A stretch of DNA of 64,000 nucleotides, from NCBI RefSeq assembly GCF_050436995.1, contig NC_134751.1, positions 2,480,001 to 2,544,000 on the forward strand, in the 5' to 3' direction. Of the stretch, positions 25,346 through 38,062 are shown in pieces. The stretch is from Anticarsia gemmatalis. Lineage: Eukaryota; Arthropoda; Insecta; Lepidoptera; Erebidae. Position 1 is the stretch's first letter. Every line of letters starts with the position of its first letter. The notes beneath the pieces are model-generated. The model saw nothing but the letters and a program-made list of their open reading frames with translations, searched no databases and had not been told where the DNA came from. The translations under genes were made by a program, and so were the position numbers.

Positions 25346-25387
25346 GCATGTCGGAAGTTTCGGCGCACACTGGCCGTAGTTGCAGAT
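25346..25387 (+). repeat. Short motif 'aacgtttcggtgcaggt', copy 2, worn
   Basis: Reads 'cggaagtttcggcgca' then 'cactggccgtagttgcaga', matching the copies at 24524 and 53429 with several substitutions and a short gap. Two overlapping open frames here (25211-25399 minus, 25292-25477 plus) are incidental. Confidence 0.5.
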
Positions 25388-27326
25388 GCGAATCAGCATA
25401 AGAATAAAAAATGTGTAAAACCGTCTCCATTACATAAATGCACTTTGGTCATCATCAAAGTGTTTTACATAACGTAGGTGTACTCTTAAGGAGTAAATGT
25501 CATCACATTTAAACCAAATGTGAGATATTCTTAAAAGTGCATTCCCAATATGTGCAGAAAGTCGACAGATTCATACCGTTTTAACTCTGAATTAATTTCA
25601 CTGCCACCGTGACCTCGATTTGAGACAAAATATAGCTTTCTTTATTGAATTTGCAAAGATATAATCTTGTGGATTTATCAAAAGTGATATATTTTTATTG
25701 ATGTTGGTGTTTTTCCTGGTTGAATGATAATCATATGAGTTGGTTTATAAGTAAATTAGACAGGAACTTTTACAAATGTACTGTTAATATTTCCGTCTTC
25801 ATGAGATGTCAATCTAAAACAGCTCATTTCAATATTTAATTTCCAATTTAATCTGGACATTTTGACAACTTAATTTAGACATTGCACGCTTATGCACATG
25901 CATAAACATCGCGCATGAAAAATATCGAGCACATATTATATTATCATTTATGTTGCGTAGAGATCCGGAGTAGATTTTAATTATTTGTAACTTTCTTGAA
26001 AATCGAGTTGAAATCCAATTTTCTTCAACGGTTACTGATCTATGAATATCATTTATATTAGGATGTAAAACGTATTAAGATAATCCATAGATCACGTTTA
26101 CTTCTCAGTACTAAAAGGTTAATAAAACCGTCACAACCAGGAAGGGACTATAACTAGTTACAGGTGACTTTTTCAAATAATTGACATTTCACATTATATA
26201 TCTAGATACATAGTTATTCGACATTTGCGTCGAGCGCAGTACTTATTGTGCAAGAAAAAATAGTACAAAAGTTTCTGATGTAAGTGTAATTACGGGGATA
26301 TAACTTTATAGGTCAGAGTAAAACGCAGGTGGAATATGGACTTTGCTCAGTGATTGTATTACGGGTAAACCGGTATATAGGGCTACCAGCCTTACTAATA
26401 TTTTTAACTAATATTTTTTTACAGACCGGTGCAGGTGAGGAAAGAGTAGTGAAGGAGTTTGGAAAAAACCTTTGTCGTGCAATGGAACAGTATGGCTTAA
26501 GAAAAAAAAGGTATGTTTTTTTACAGAATCTTTTTCGAAGGAAGGTTGTGATGTCGTTTCCATCGGTTTAAATGTAGTTTTATGTTCGATACTAAACTAA
26601 GCGACTTGTTGTATATAAACGAATTGATATGTACTGCCCTATTAAAAGTCTTCCCAGTAGTGTTTATTTAATTAGCCAGTTCATTGGCACATGTAACGAA
26701 ACTTGATTAAAGCCATTCAAGTTTCAGATGGCTTGCGGAAGCTTTTTCACAAAGCTTTGCACTCCTTGTTTTTGACATTTTAAACCCTGTGTTAGTCAAA
26801 ATATTGCAAAATTTTGCCTACTGGCTTCCCTACGAAAGTTTATAAAAAGTGTAGTCGGTATAGCTCATACACGCTCTTAACTGTGGATATAATTTCATAA
26901 ACGTAGCCGGTATAATATTATTGCATAAAGATGGTATAAAGTATAATAATACTTAAATTACAAAATAAATTACGTTTATTTTATGAAACGCACGGTTCTA
27001 TGCGTGTAAGCTCCTTATGCGCACACGCTTGATCATCGAACTATGTAACTCTATTAAATACGGTTGTCATTTTAATTAAACAACTTTACACTAAGCCTAT
27101 CTACATGTTATTATCAACATCTGACATTAGTACCACGATCTATTGTTATCTTATCTGAACAATTATTAATGAATATATTAAAAACTAGTTATACAGTCGT
27201 GACTTTGTTTTATTGTCAAATTTTATTGAGGAATTTTTAGACGACATTCTTACAATTGAGTCGTAGTCGCACCTACATTTCGGGCTTTATATGTCGTTGA
27301 ACTCATGGAAAATAAGAACCATAGAC
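25388..27326. other. Non-coding stretch, nothing recognised
   Basis: About 1.9 kb. The 80-codon frame at 26329-26571 ('...GAGEERVVKEFGKNLCRAMEQYG...') begins without ATG and shows no family I know. Its one notable feature is 'ttttttacag|accggtgcaggtgag' at 26414-26438, which looks like a splice acceptor followed soon by a possible donor. I treat it as chance because the piece is tiny and unsupported. Confidence 0.4.
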
Positions 27327-27475
27327 AGGACTTTCAACGTGTACTCAGAAAAAGAAAGTCGATAAGCCTAAATACCACCTCCTTCGCTGCCAAACTATGG
27401 ACTGTCCGCGCCAAAGGTATCTTAACCCATGCTTTGTTGACCAGCCGATGGCCAGTAAAACAGTACTCTAAAAGC
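27327..27475 (-). mobile_element. Decayed retroposon related to the 59.3-kb element
   Basis: 'cctaaataccac', 'gtccgcgccaaaggtatctt', 'aacccatgctttg' and 'gaccagccgatggcc' follow the order of 'tcaaataccac', 'gaccgcgccaacggttgctt', 'aacccacagatcg' and 'taccgaccggtgagc' in the retroposon at 59324-59597, and in the same orientation. Only the 5' half of that element (read on the minus strand) is left. The 79-codon frame at 27305-27544 spans it and is not a gene. Confidence 0.55.
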
Positions 27476-30400
27476 TGCCGTGAAAACATTATTTCAAATT
27501 ACAATATTTGCTTAAGAAAAATTTATTACAATGTTAACTGTTAGTCAGTTACTTAGGTCAATTGGGTCTGTTAATATTAAACGTCGATCGATCATTAGGA
27601 CTATTGAACTATATAGGTTTCCTTTGACCACAAGTTTACGACAGTGATAGATGGAATTCATAGCCTCGTTTGTAGTATGGAACTACATTCTAGCATAATG
27701 AGTGTTAAATACTTATAATAAAATTGTTATTTCTCAATCCATCGTATAAAAATTTGGTAAGAAAATGCAAATTTTATCAATAGCTAGCAGTCTTCCGATA
27801 GTAGATGTTGGTAAAACATGTGCAGTTCATATAATATTACAAAATAGACCAAACATGTTATTATCCCTAAGTCAATTAATAAAAGAATCATTAAAATCGT
27901 ATTTCATAAACAAATACAGGATGCACTGTCAATTGTTATAATCTTACAATTGTAACTATTGTTTTAGCTATCAACGTTCTCTTTTAGACACATGAATGCA
28001 TATTGTATACTATTTTAACCATAGGTCAGACATTTGACAGGCTAAAATAAAGATCTAGGCACTAATTAAGCTGTTAATGACGGGACTATTATGGCTGGTG
28101 TAGGGCAGTCATGTGTATCCTGCCAGTCACCTAGGCAGTGTTTTTTAGCTACTATTACTTTAGTATTAGGTGACAGAAAAACTAGAAGGTAAATTACAAT
28201 GGGGCTTTAAGATAAAGTAAGTTCAGTCTGAGAACTAAGTAGAGAGTCATGCATGTTTTATCTCCACAATATTTTAAAATAATGTGTAGTTATTAAACAA
28301 AGTAGCGCCTTTTAAACAAGATCCTCCAATAAGTCGTTAAAAAGTTTTGATCATTATTTAGTTCAGTGTACAATTACATACCTCTAATTTACAATACACT
28401 GAAATTGTATAAGGAAAATCCTATAAGATACCTTTTACTCCGTCACGTCAATATTTCTTACAACTCAGCCGCGACTTACTTTAATGAGATATAATGATTA
28501 GCAACGTTTCTACTCTATAAAGCTCGAGGGAGAAAGTAGAAAATATTTATGGACTCTCTTTACCGCAGTAAAACTACAATCAACTATAGCTTTAATTAAC
28601 AGTACCTAAACGTAGTAGCTATCTTAGACCTTTATTTATGATTTTAAAGTTATTCGGCCCACACAAGCTATCTATAAAGCGACCCATGAGAATTAAGGGC
28701 CAGTTTTGTAGTTTAGAAATAGTTGTACAGTACCCTATCTTTTAGATAAAGCAACAGGAAATGTATGAAAACAGTTGTCAAGCTATCTGCCAGTAATCCA
28801 GAAGTGGTAAGGCCCTGAATCTTGTATAATGTTGAAGCAATTCAATATTTTCTACATAAGGAGAAAACAACACTGTATATAAACCAATCCAATTATACCA
28901 CAGCCTGTATTTTTTCATTTAAATGTCGAATTTCAAAATGGAAGTCATTGACAACCTATATGGAAAATGAGATCCTTAATATTCAGAGAACGTAACAACA
29001 CTATGGTATGATTATTTGAGTGATAATTGAGGTACGTCACTATTTTAGGCAATGTATTCACGGATCTGCTTCTGCAGAAGTCAAAAAAAGATGGTTGATA
29101 AAATATTTCAACGTGTTTAAAGGTTAACTGTCTACTGACTTACGTAGTCACGACATCGCTTTTTTGTTGTTGTTTGGTAATATAGGCTAATTGTTTTTGG
29201 GTTTAAAATTCCTAGTAATCAAATACACGAAGACCGGAGATGTATATAAACTGTAACTATGTAGACAGATTTAATTTTCAGTAGAAATATAAATTATAAT
29301 TAGTACTGTGAGTTTTGAATTTAAATAATATTATCAAACGGTCTCTTTTGGAAATTATTTAGTCACGAAATTTTTTGGATCATGATTTGGTAACGTGAAT
29401 TAACAAATGACTATTGCTTTTCCTAATATGTAATTTATTCAATCAAATTAATGAATAAATTATACCATTTTCGAGGCTTACAAAATTGAACACATACAGT
29501 AATAAATTACGTCGTATTTTATAAGGATTCAATACTTCTACATAAAAGCTTATTACGCTCATACATTGTAACATGCAGCAAGTTCATGCCATTTCAAAAC
29601 GTGTTATTTATCAGAAACATTCACTAGAAGGAAGTTTGTACTAACATACGCGAGCGCAACTTTATATTCATAATGTAACTTTAAATCTTCTTACATCATA
29701 TTTAATTTCCTTTGATTTATTTGAATTAAATGTTGACTGGTTAATAAAACTAAACGAGGCTCTTAAATGAGTACCGACAGAAGCTTATTTTTTCCTGTTT
29801 GTTTCAATTTCATTTCATTTTCTTTATATTACTCTGACACTCTGCTTTACTATACCACATAGATGCAAACGAAATAATAATTCAATAGAAAAATATTTAA
29901 TCGCAGTTCATAAAATTCTACGCGTTTAAACGATCGTGAAAAATCTGAAGGCTTTGTACTTTACATATTCATACATAAGTACGTAAAAAAAACAAAAGAC
30001 TTACGATTTTTTTTCCTTCAGATTTTATGACGATGTATGAGTTATCTACTTTTTTAACCATCACAGCAACCGCTTATTTCATTACCATAATAGCTTTTGC
30101 TACCACCCAACAATTACAAACACGCCCATAACATAAAGCCTACTCAACATTATTTGAAGGCAGACTAGGTCATAAAACTAGACAAACTAAATTTCTATTA
30201 AATATATTGACGTACTCAAACAAAAAGTATTATATATAATATATGTTCTATTTCCTCATCGACACACGTAAGTACTATCAATAAAATCTAATCCATTTTT
30301 TGCGAGATCAATAAAAGTGTAACTCCTTGCAAAAAGCAGGCGACCTTAGCTTTTTATAATGTACTTCAAATAACCAACTGAAAACCTCTAAATAAAAGGT

Positions 30401-31050
30401 TATATATATTTTAATTTATTTGAATACTGTCAGACATTTTGATATGTGTTGATGAAGTTATTGCAATTATTGAAACTTAAATTACTAAAATAAATAAATG
30501 AAAAAGACTATGCGTATAAAATGCTATTAAGCTTAAATACTTACTTCGTATTTTACGTTATGTAATTACATTATTTAATTGAATATGCGAATTAAAAAAG
30601 TCTATTGAATAATGTTTAAAATGTATCTCATTGAAAGTAAGTTTCAGATAACTAACATCTGGTCGAAATAATTTTAAGAGTAACTTTGAAATAAATTCCC
30701 TACGAGAAAAATACTACCAATATTTCCGGATACGTAAACGTAAAATTTACTGTTGTACAAACAAGCCTGGACTCTGATTACAAAGCCAGTTCGCAATAAT
30801 ATTTAATAAAACGATAAAATATCAACTACATATAAAACAAGTTTAATCACATACATATTTCAGACCTTTATATAAAAACATAAAGTACGCAAATCAATAC
30901 AATTAATTTAAAGCGCAACGAATGAAAAATATTGATACAAAAAATACAGTCATTTATTCAGTAAATTGAGACATCCGTTATTTAAATGAGATGTTCATCT
31001 TCAATATAAAGAACATGGCATCTTTTCACGAGTTGATGTGCATTTTTATA
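27476..31050. other. Non-coding stretch, nothing recognised
   Basis: About 3.6 kb without a supported gene or named repeat. A mixed-composition patch at 28080-28175 ('ctggtgtagggcag', 'tcctgccagtcacctaggc') stands out slightly. The remainder is A+T-rich with simple runs. Confidence 0.5.
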
Positions 31051-31270
31051 TCCTACTAATATTATAAATGCAAAAGTTTGTGAGCATGTATGTATGTATG
31101 TTTGTTACTTTTTCACGGAAATACTACTGAACCAATTACGATGAAATTTGGATATAGGCAGCTGAAGAACCCGAATAACACATAGGCTACTTTTTATCCC
31201 GCAGTTCCCGAGGGATCGGGATTTACACAGGTAGGGCTTCCACGCGGACGAAGTCGCGGGCGGCCTCTAG
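31051..31270 (+). mobile_element. Non-autonomous Helitron, both ends intact
   Basis: Starts with TC ('tcctactaatattataaatg') and ends with CTAG (31267-31270), flanked by A (31050) and T (31271), the A/T target expected for a Helitron, which makes no target duplication. Just before the end 'cgcggacgaagtcgcg' forms the usual 3' hairpin. Inside are a 'tatgtatgtatgt' run, 'tactgaaccaattacgatg' and 'cataggctactttttatccc', standard for lepidopteran copies. At 220 bp it encodes nothing and relied on a RepHel helicase made elsewhere. Confidence 0.9.
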
Positions 31271-33981
31271 TACAAAATAAAGCTACTTCGGTGGTCTGAG
31301 TGCCACAGCATATACTTGTATATTTTACTGTACAACTTTCGATATTCTGTCACCTTTGTATTGAGCATCTGACATTTAAAATTACTTTTAAATAAAAGCG
31401 GTTTTTTGATACCGAAAATTCAGTGTGAGGTTTCGCGTCGGATGAAGCCTTTTGGCTTTTCTGTTTCAATAAAAAATAGAAATCTGACTTTTAATATTAA
31501 GCTTCTTTCTTGTAAGAAAATAAGTGGAATAGAGCATCGTTGTACTTTTCATTAATTAACTGGATGACTCGTACTATGATGGATGATATTTCATCATGCA
31601 CCTTACCTATAGATTTTTTCAGCTAAACGATTTATATAACATGTATTTTGACAAAGAAACCGTTTCAATTGGCCTATATGTATGGGAAGTCCAAACAAGT
31701 GATATTTAAGCGAGGACAACAACTCTTCTTTTTTACTGTCAGTACCTCTTACCTCTTGAAATAGATTTAAGATTGCGGTCACTAAACAGACGGCTATACA
31801 TTTTAAGCGAGTCGGTCATTTTTTTAAGGTAATTTGTCAAAAGTTGCGAATATGGTTATGGCAGGCGCCAGCGAAATTTTTTGATCCAGTTACTTTTCTT
31901 GATATAGGAAAATACTTCAGGTTCTTAATGAGATAAACCCTAACTTATCTACTTATTATAAGTGAAGGCTAAAACGAAATATGCACTTTAAATGCAAGAG
32001 CATCAATTATTTACACATCAATATTATATTATAAAAATAAGTCTTGATAATTCTTCTAAATTCTGTTAATCAAAGCGTGAGCGTGAGTGATTTCCTGATC
32101 TTACTATGTTCAACAAAGACGTTTTATTAGTTCTTAAACAATAAAATACCTTGCAGAATAATTAAAACAGTGATATAAATTTTCTAAAAATATAATTCGG
32201 TAGCAAAATTTCCAGTAGGTACAAACGTCACGCGCAAACAAATCATATTAAAATTGTCTGCTCTATATCAATCAATGTTTTTCCGAGTTCCGTTCAATCA
32301 AGGCTACAGACGATTAGATTACGTCGATTACATTAAAGCCTTTTTACTACGACCTCTGAAATTTTAATTTGAAAGTTCACATTAGATTTATTAATGCAAT
32401 GTTTTTCATTATGACCTTTTGTTGTTGATGTAAAGATCGAATGATTACGATCGTTTATATGTTTTGTTTTATTTTCCTTTTGAAGTGTTGATTCTCGAAA
32501 GTTCAATATGTTGTTTCCGTGACAAGTTTTATTACTTGTTACAATTTTATGGCGACGAGCTGCTGGTATCGCAACTTAATTTACTTGCTACCTTACAGCT
32601 CTTAGTGCAAATTTTCCACTATTGTGCATCGTGTAATTATTTTGTACTTTATGCGAGGATTTTTTTATCAGAAATTATGATACATTTTCAAAAAAAATAT
32701 TTATTTTATATCAAATAAAATAATCTGACATTGTCGAAATGAGCACTCGTCCGAAATAGTTCTCATATATAAATAGTTGATGTATTAGTAGGTAACATAA
32801 TGGCAAAATTTATAACTTAAAAAATCGTTATATTTCTAATCTTCTTACTTTTAGTACTTATAGTCCTACACATCCAAAATATACCTTCAAAAGCTCTTAA
32901 TTTTTACACTTCGTAACTTACACTTTCCGGAGTAATCTTCACATAATTTACTTGAAATATATGAAGATGTGTATTAATTCGTTGAGAAACGCTCAAAGTG
33001 ATCGATGATACAGCAGTAACTCATGACCCGAGCGTGAAATGCTGAGAGAAACTACTGCTTTGATATCATCTCGAAGGCTTAAATTTAATTACAATAAATT
33101 AAACTATCACTTGGTACATAATCATACTCCAGTAAAGTAATCTTCCATATTCGGTAATGTGTATCGCAAGTTTGTTACTCTTACTTCATCAAATTGTTTC
33201 GTATTTATTCAGGTAATCATCATTAATATTACAATCTAATTTATTATTATCTATTATATTAAACAATATCAATAACTATTTAATATTATTAAATTGGCAT
33301 CGATTTTCTTAAAAATAATGTCTATGATTAAGTAAAATAGCTCTTAACCTTATTTACAAAAGACCGCATTTTTTCTGATTGCCAGTAAACGACTTTTTTT
33401 ATCTAAATCTATTCAATAAGTTTTGGCAATAAGCTCACTCCCTATTACATAGGACTATCATTGTTAATAGTGATTTTATACACCTTCGGGTAAAACAGAC
33501 GTGTTATTATGTTTTTATTTAAATCTATTTTATAAACGAAATTAGAAAAGCCGTACTTTATTTACTGAAGGTAAATGCAGTTATTAATTATGCAATGTTA
33601 CAAACTGTACATAATTTTAACAGTCAGTTACTATCTTGATTAATAAGATTTTAAGAGCGATTGCAGTATTGCAATTTGTTTTTTATTAATGCATGTATTA
33701 TAAATAGCTTCAGTCTTATTTTATGTTGTAAAGGTCACAAATGCTCATATTCTAATTTATTAAATGCAATTTAGAACAGTTCATTTTAATATTGGGAAGT
33801 AAACTTTATAATTTATTTAAGGCACCGTCGTCATACATACGTCATCAAGTACTAATAGTAAGAGGCACTCAAAAGTTATTCTTTCATGTCATAATTTCAC
33901 GAAAAACCGGCTTACATCAATATTATTTTCACGCGCAGTCATCCAGTAAGTCGCGGGCAAAAGCGAGTGGTGATATTAAAA
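31271..33981. other. Non-coding stretch, nothing recognised
   Basis: About 2.7 kb. The 84-codon frame at 32464-32718 translates T-rich DNA into a hydrophobic stretch without a domain. The frame at 33792-34016 runs into the MITE next door. No gene supported. Confidence 0.5.
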
Positions 33982-34184
33982 TATTAGGTCGGAGAAAAAG
34001 ACTTTTCGCATTATAGTATGTATGAACTTGTAAAAAAATCTTTTCTCTACACAGTAAAGCTCGATATTTGGGTACCTCACGAGCTCACAGAGAAACCTAA
34101 CATTTGTGATTCTTGAAGCCAAAGAGATTTTATTACAAGTTCATACATACTATAATGCGAAAAGACTTTTTCCCCGACCTAATA
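33982..34184. mobile_element. MITE with long inverted ends and TA target site
   Basis: The left end (33984 onward, 'ttaggtcggagaaaaag', 'cttttcgcattatagtatg', 'tatgaacttgtaa') is repeated in inverse at the right end (34133-34182), with only about two mismatches over the first 50 bp and weaker matching for another 15. TA flanks both sides (33982-33983 and 34183-34184), the mark of the Tc1/mariner superfamily. The 199-bp element has no room for a transposase and must have been moved in trans. Frames at 33792-34016 and 34106-34294 cross it by chance. Confidence 0.88.
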
Positions 34185-34750
34185 TATTTTTGGAATACCA
34201 ACCGCTTTTTTTTATTATTACATATAATATAAAAATACATAGGACAAACGGCGAAACGCAGTTGTATTTCTTACATCTTTACTATTGGGTGTAACAAACG
34301 AGAGATTATATAAATGAAAATATATTATCAACTCTGACCACAATACAGAGCAGGCCATTATTTCTCAACAAATGCATATCACTGCATTATGAATAAAACA
34401 TTTTAATGCTTATTAATCTTTGACACGTAATTAATGCTGTGACATTTCTTTAAGCATTCGTTATATAAGAATTTATGTTATTTTTGTTATTATTTGATTG
34501 GAACCTTGACCGTGCGGAAATTCACTGCCGAGTTCAAACAGACGCATAGCGGAAAAGTTACTAATTTAAAATTAATGTAAAATAATACTTATTCATTTGA
34601 AAATTGTATAAGATAGGCTTCGTAATCATTAATTAAGTACTTGAAAATTTAGAAATGAACTTGAATTAGTATCACTTGCTGAAAGAAAACTTTTGTAAGA
34701 AACCTTGCATGAAATGAGAGTTCTTTTAACCAATATTGAAGGAATGTAAA
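34185..34750. other. Short non-coding stretch
   Basis: Nothing recognised between the MITE and the hairpin cluster. Confidence 0.5.
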
Positions 34751-34893
34751 ATTTCCAACCCTCATTAGTATGAGGGTTGGAAATATAATCAATAATTGGA
34801 ATAGCAAAATTAAAAAACTACCACGATATATTAGTATATATCGTGGTAGTTTTTTAACTCTGCTACTGTTCTCATGCGTACAGGAGAACAGTA
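34751..34893. repeat. Cluster of three perfect stem-loops
   Basis: Stem 1: 15 bp, 34751-34765 with 34770-34784, loop 'tagt'. Stem 2: 22 bp, 34810-34831 with 34836-34857, loop again 'tagt'. Stem 3: 10 bp, 34864-34873 with 34884-34893, loop of 10. No mismatch occurs in any arm. The arms have different sequences, so this is not one hairpin copied. An outer pair 'ccaatattg' / 'caataattgg' partly encloses stem 1. No target duplication or tail is seen. A cruciform-prone site or a transcribed hairpin RNA are both possible. Confidence 0.9.
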
Positions 34894-35159
34894 CCCAGTA
34901 ATAGAAAGATGCTTTGTCAAATTTATTTTTACAAAATTGAGCCGTCTAAATACCAGCCCTGTTTTTACAAGCAACAATGAAAAGAAGTTATTTGATGCTC
35001 TTAAACCGATTTGCTGTTTTCCTAATTCGTCGCCTTAGGGGGCAATCGAGGCGAGTTATAAAATTTACGAAATCGCGTTAAATGCATTATCGTAAAAATG
35101 TCACAATTGTATGATTTGTCAATGCATTTTTGTGAAGTGAACCATTGATACTCAACATT

Positions 35160-35210
35160 TGGTTTCCCACTGTTGGGCACGGGCTAGTCTGGGAATTCAA
35201 GAGAGTTTTG
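35160..35210 (-). mobile_element. Fragment resembling the SINE 3' body
   Basis: 'tcccactgttgggcacgggc' followed by 'gaattcaagagagtttt' resembles the 'cccactgctgggcaagggtc ... gagggagggttt' block of the SINE at 39415-39747, in the same orientation. Only about 50 bp match, so a related element could be the source instead. Confidence 0.4.
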
Positions 35211-35628
35211 CCCAACATTTCCTATTATGGTTTTAATCAATGATTTTTTTACACACTAAACAGTTTAAAGTCTCTTTTAAAGTGTACCTGAGTTCTATTT
35301 AAATAAGCAATTGTAGTACAAGTAAGTATAGTGTCAGTCACACAATAAAAACTAGTAATAACTTTATTTACACAAAAAGTGAGTAATGTAAAGCATTTTA
35401 AATTAAATAACTGTGTACGTAACCGGCGTTTCGTCTCGCTCTATGAGTTTATGATAGAAACTCAGCCTCTATAGGCTACGTGATTCAGAATTAGAGCACT
35501 TGTATTTACTTTGAGAAGGCCTAATATAAAGCCCCAACTACTATTCTATTAAGCATGCTTGAATGATCACTGTAAATAATTTTCTGAAAGCTTATAATTG
35601 TAGCACGATATTAAATGGCAATATATTT

Positions 35629-35682
35629 TCTGGTCTCTGCCTACCCCTATGGAAAGATGGCGTGGTTTTATGTATGTATATT
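35629..35682 (+). mobile_element. Non-LTR retrotransposon 3' end, copy 1
   Basis: 'tctggtctctgcctacccct' then 'ggcgtggttttatgtatgta' matches the end of the copy at 61637-61780. As I recall, this block spans the last codons and short 3' end of an RTE-like LINE with a (TATG)n tail. This copy is only about 54 bp and is severely 5'-truncated, as is usual for LINE insertions. Confidence 0.65.
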
Positions 35683-35723
35683 TAATAGCATTCTTGTTTT
35701 CACGATAGTTTTAAGTGCCACAT

Positions 35724-35809
35724 TGGCTCTATGAATTTGTATAAAAACCTGATCAGCTCCTCTAGCGGGTGCCGCAGGAACTATTTTGGCTGTTCCTTTT
35801 AAATGGTAT
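35724..35809 (+). repeat. Interspersed repeat, 'cgactaccgacaacc' family, copy 2, 5' part lost
   Basis: Contains 'tttgtataaaaacctgatca', 'ctcctctagcgggtgccg', 'aggaactattttggct' and 'tttaaatgg', which follow the order found in the 2405 and 56687 copies. The opening 'cgactaccgacaacc' block is absent. It lies 41 bp past a LINE 3' end. Confidence 0.65.
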
Positions 35810-38062
35810 AATCTCGGTATCGACACTTCTTTTTGTCAAAGGTTAAATGTTTAAACCGCTCTATACTGTCAACATTCGGTTTATACGAAACACAAATAAA
35901 ACTATGTTCTTTTACATTGCTTTATGTCAATGATCATCTAGAATTGATCATGAAGGCAATTCACTAACTATTTAAAAGGCTGAAAGGCACTAGCCGGCTA
36001 CTTAGCAATGGGTGGCAATAATACCTATCTTTTCCAAGTAGGGCAATTGACTGTCATTGCTTTTTCTGTAGAAGTCAAAATAGTACATATTTAGTTCATG
36101 AGCTATTTAGAATTTAGCTAGAATTCCGCAAAGACACACGCAACACCTTCCTCATGCCTGTTCTAGTCTAATTGCTGCTAACATGGTACACGACCTCATT
36201 GACCATGAAATTGCCATGTGGTGCAAACTAATTGTATGGTTCATCAAAGTATGGGTTAGTGACTCCATGTAATGTGTGTTTTATGGTAGTAAAAGATGTG
36301 ATGTATGGAGCAGTTTGTTATAAAAATAGAGGAGAAATTGTCATAAATACGGTCAGTTAAGTTTTTATCACCCGTATGTTAACTGCAAGTAAAAGTAATT
36401 TTATGAACTATATACGATGATAACTTAAATAGACAGCTATTTTTTTACAATATAGGAGACTTTTATTCTTATCAACATCATTATCATCAAAAACAAGTAT
36501 TCGTGCACGTCACAAAATTAAATATTGTTCCGAGTGACAACCGAATCCGCGAAGACCACTGCAGCGGCAATTCAACCACACATATTAGGCCACTTATAAT
36601 GATATAAATAATAAAACAATCCTTTTTAAAAAACCAAGAATTGACTGACTACAAGTTAAATGACAATAATTCATATTTAGCTATTAAAATATTTGGCGAA
36701 TAGACAAAGCGACCTTTAAAACAGTTACTATTACTACGGCTCATTTCCTCTTTGTAATTAGCGTTGTGTTTAAATACCGTACGTAATATGCTCTGACGTG
36801 TGGAATGGACCGGTCCACTGTAGTTGATGTTGTTGATAAACTGTTATAAATGAATAAACAAATTGGAGTTGATTTGTTTTAGATAATCGGGCCCTTTGAT
36901 AAACTAAATGTTTTTTTCATTCATTCTGCATAAGGGAAAAAATAAATACTAGGTAAGTTCGTAAATGACTGAACCACTTTTAGCGATTAATTGAAAAGGT
37001 CGTTTAATGACTAAAAATTTTGAATTCCCAAGGAATACACAAAAGTATTGCTATTATTAAAATCACCGTAGCAAAATGTTCAATCTTTTAAACGGATACG
37101 GACAAAGTATAAATATAATTATAAAAACAAAAATAAACAACCACATAATTCGTGAAAGTAGTTTTAAATGCGTAGCTTTTGAGTAACCGGAAAAATATAA
37201 ATAGCGACGATAAACTTGGAGTTAAATCCTTAATAAAGAATCATTGTTCTAGAATGAATCACCAAAGACTTTTTGACATTTTGTTTATTTTTATTAGATT
37301 TATTTCTAAAATGAATATTAACAGCTAAGTTCGAATTCTTAGGTCATAAGGCTCCTTGAAAGCTTGCATTAGGACTGTGCAGTTAGATATTTCCATTACG
37401 AATTTTGTTGGCCAAGATACATTTGACATTAGGCAGTCATAGCTATGGTACGAAGAGAGATCGAACTAAAAGTAAGCATAAAATTCATCTCACCCAAGAA
37501 ATCGCATCTGAACATGTAATTACACGTGGACGCTTATGACATGAATATATTACCTGTAACAAAAAACATATAATAAGTCTTTAGAATTTTTAATAAAGAT
37601 TGAACACAGATTTTTACAGTATTTGTGTAAATAGATGCTTGAGAAACTGTGTTTCATATTTCATAGGACAAAACTCCTAATCTCATGCTTAAAGTCGTGC
37701 AGGAATGTTAACTAAACTATAAATTATAGAGACGTTGGAACCAGTAAGTAAGACTAGATGTCTTCATTTACTAATTAACTAAGTTACTATTCACATTCAC
37801 TAAGTAAATATTGGTGCAATGCGCAGAGAGCACTTACAGAAAGATTCCAGCGCTTCTCAGATTCTTTGACATTGTTTTTAAAATTTGGCTAGTTCGTAAA
37901 TTATGTCAACCATCCCTTGCTTTAACATTGAAACAAAATGTTATTAAAAAACCTATAAATCCTAAAGATTTGTAACCTTTTCTGATGGAAGAAATATATT
38001 TTCATCTACAACGGAATCGACACGCTAAGATCAACTCAAGACCAAATACCAATTTAGTGATT
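35810..38062. other. Non-coding stretch, nothing recognised
   Basis: About 2.25 kb of A+T-rich DNA; no supported gene, RNA or repeat. Confidence 0.5.

Noticed and set aside
26329..26571. Possible small exon preceded by 'ttttttacag'
   Set aside because: A pyrimidine run plus AG is common in A+T-rich DNA; the coding piece would be tiny, and the protein matches no family I know.
34810..34857. MicroRNA precursor
   Set aside because: A 22-bp perfect stem with a 4-base loop is shorter and more perfect than animal precursors of about 60-70 bases with bulges; no small-RNA evidence is available.
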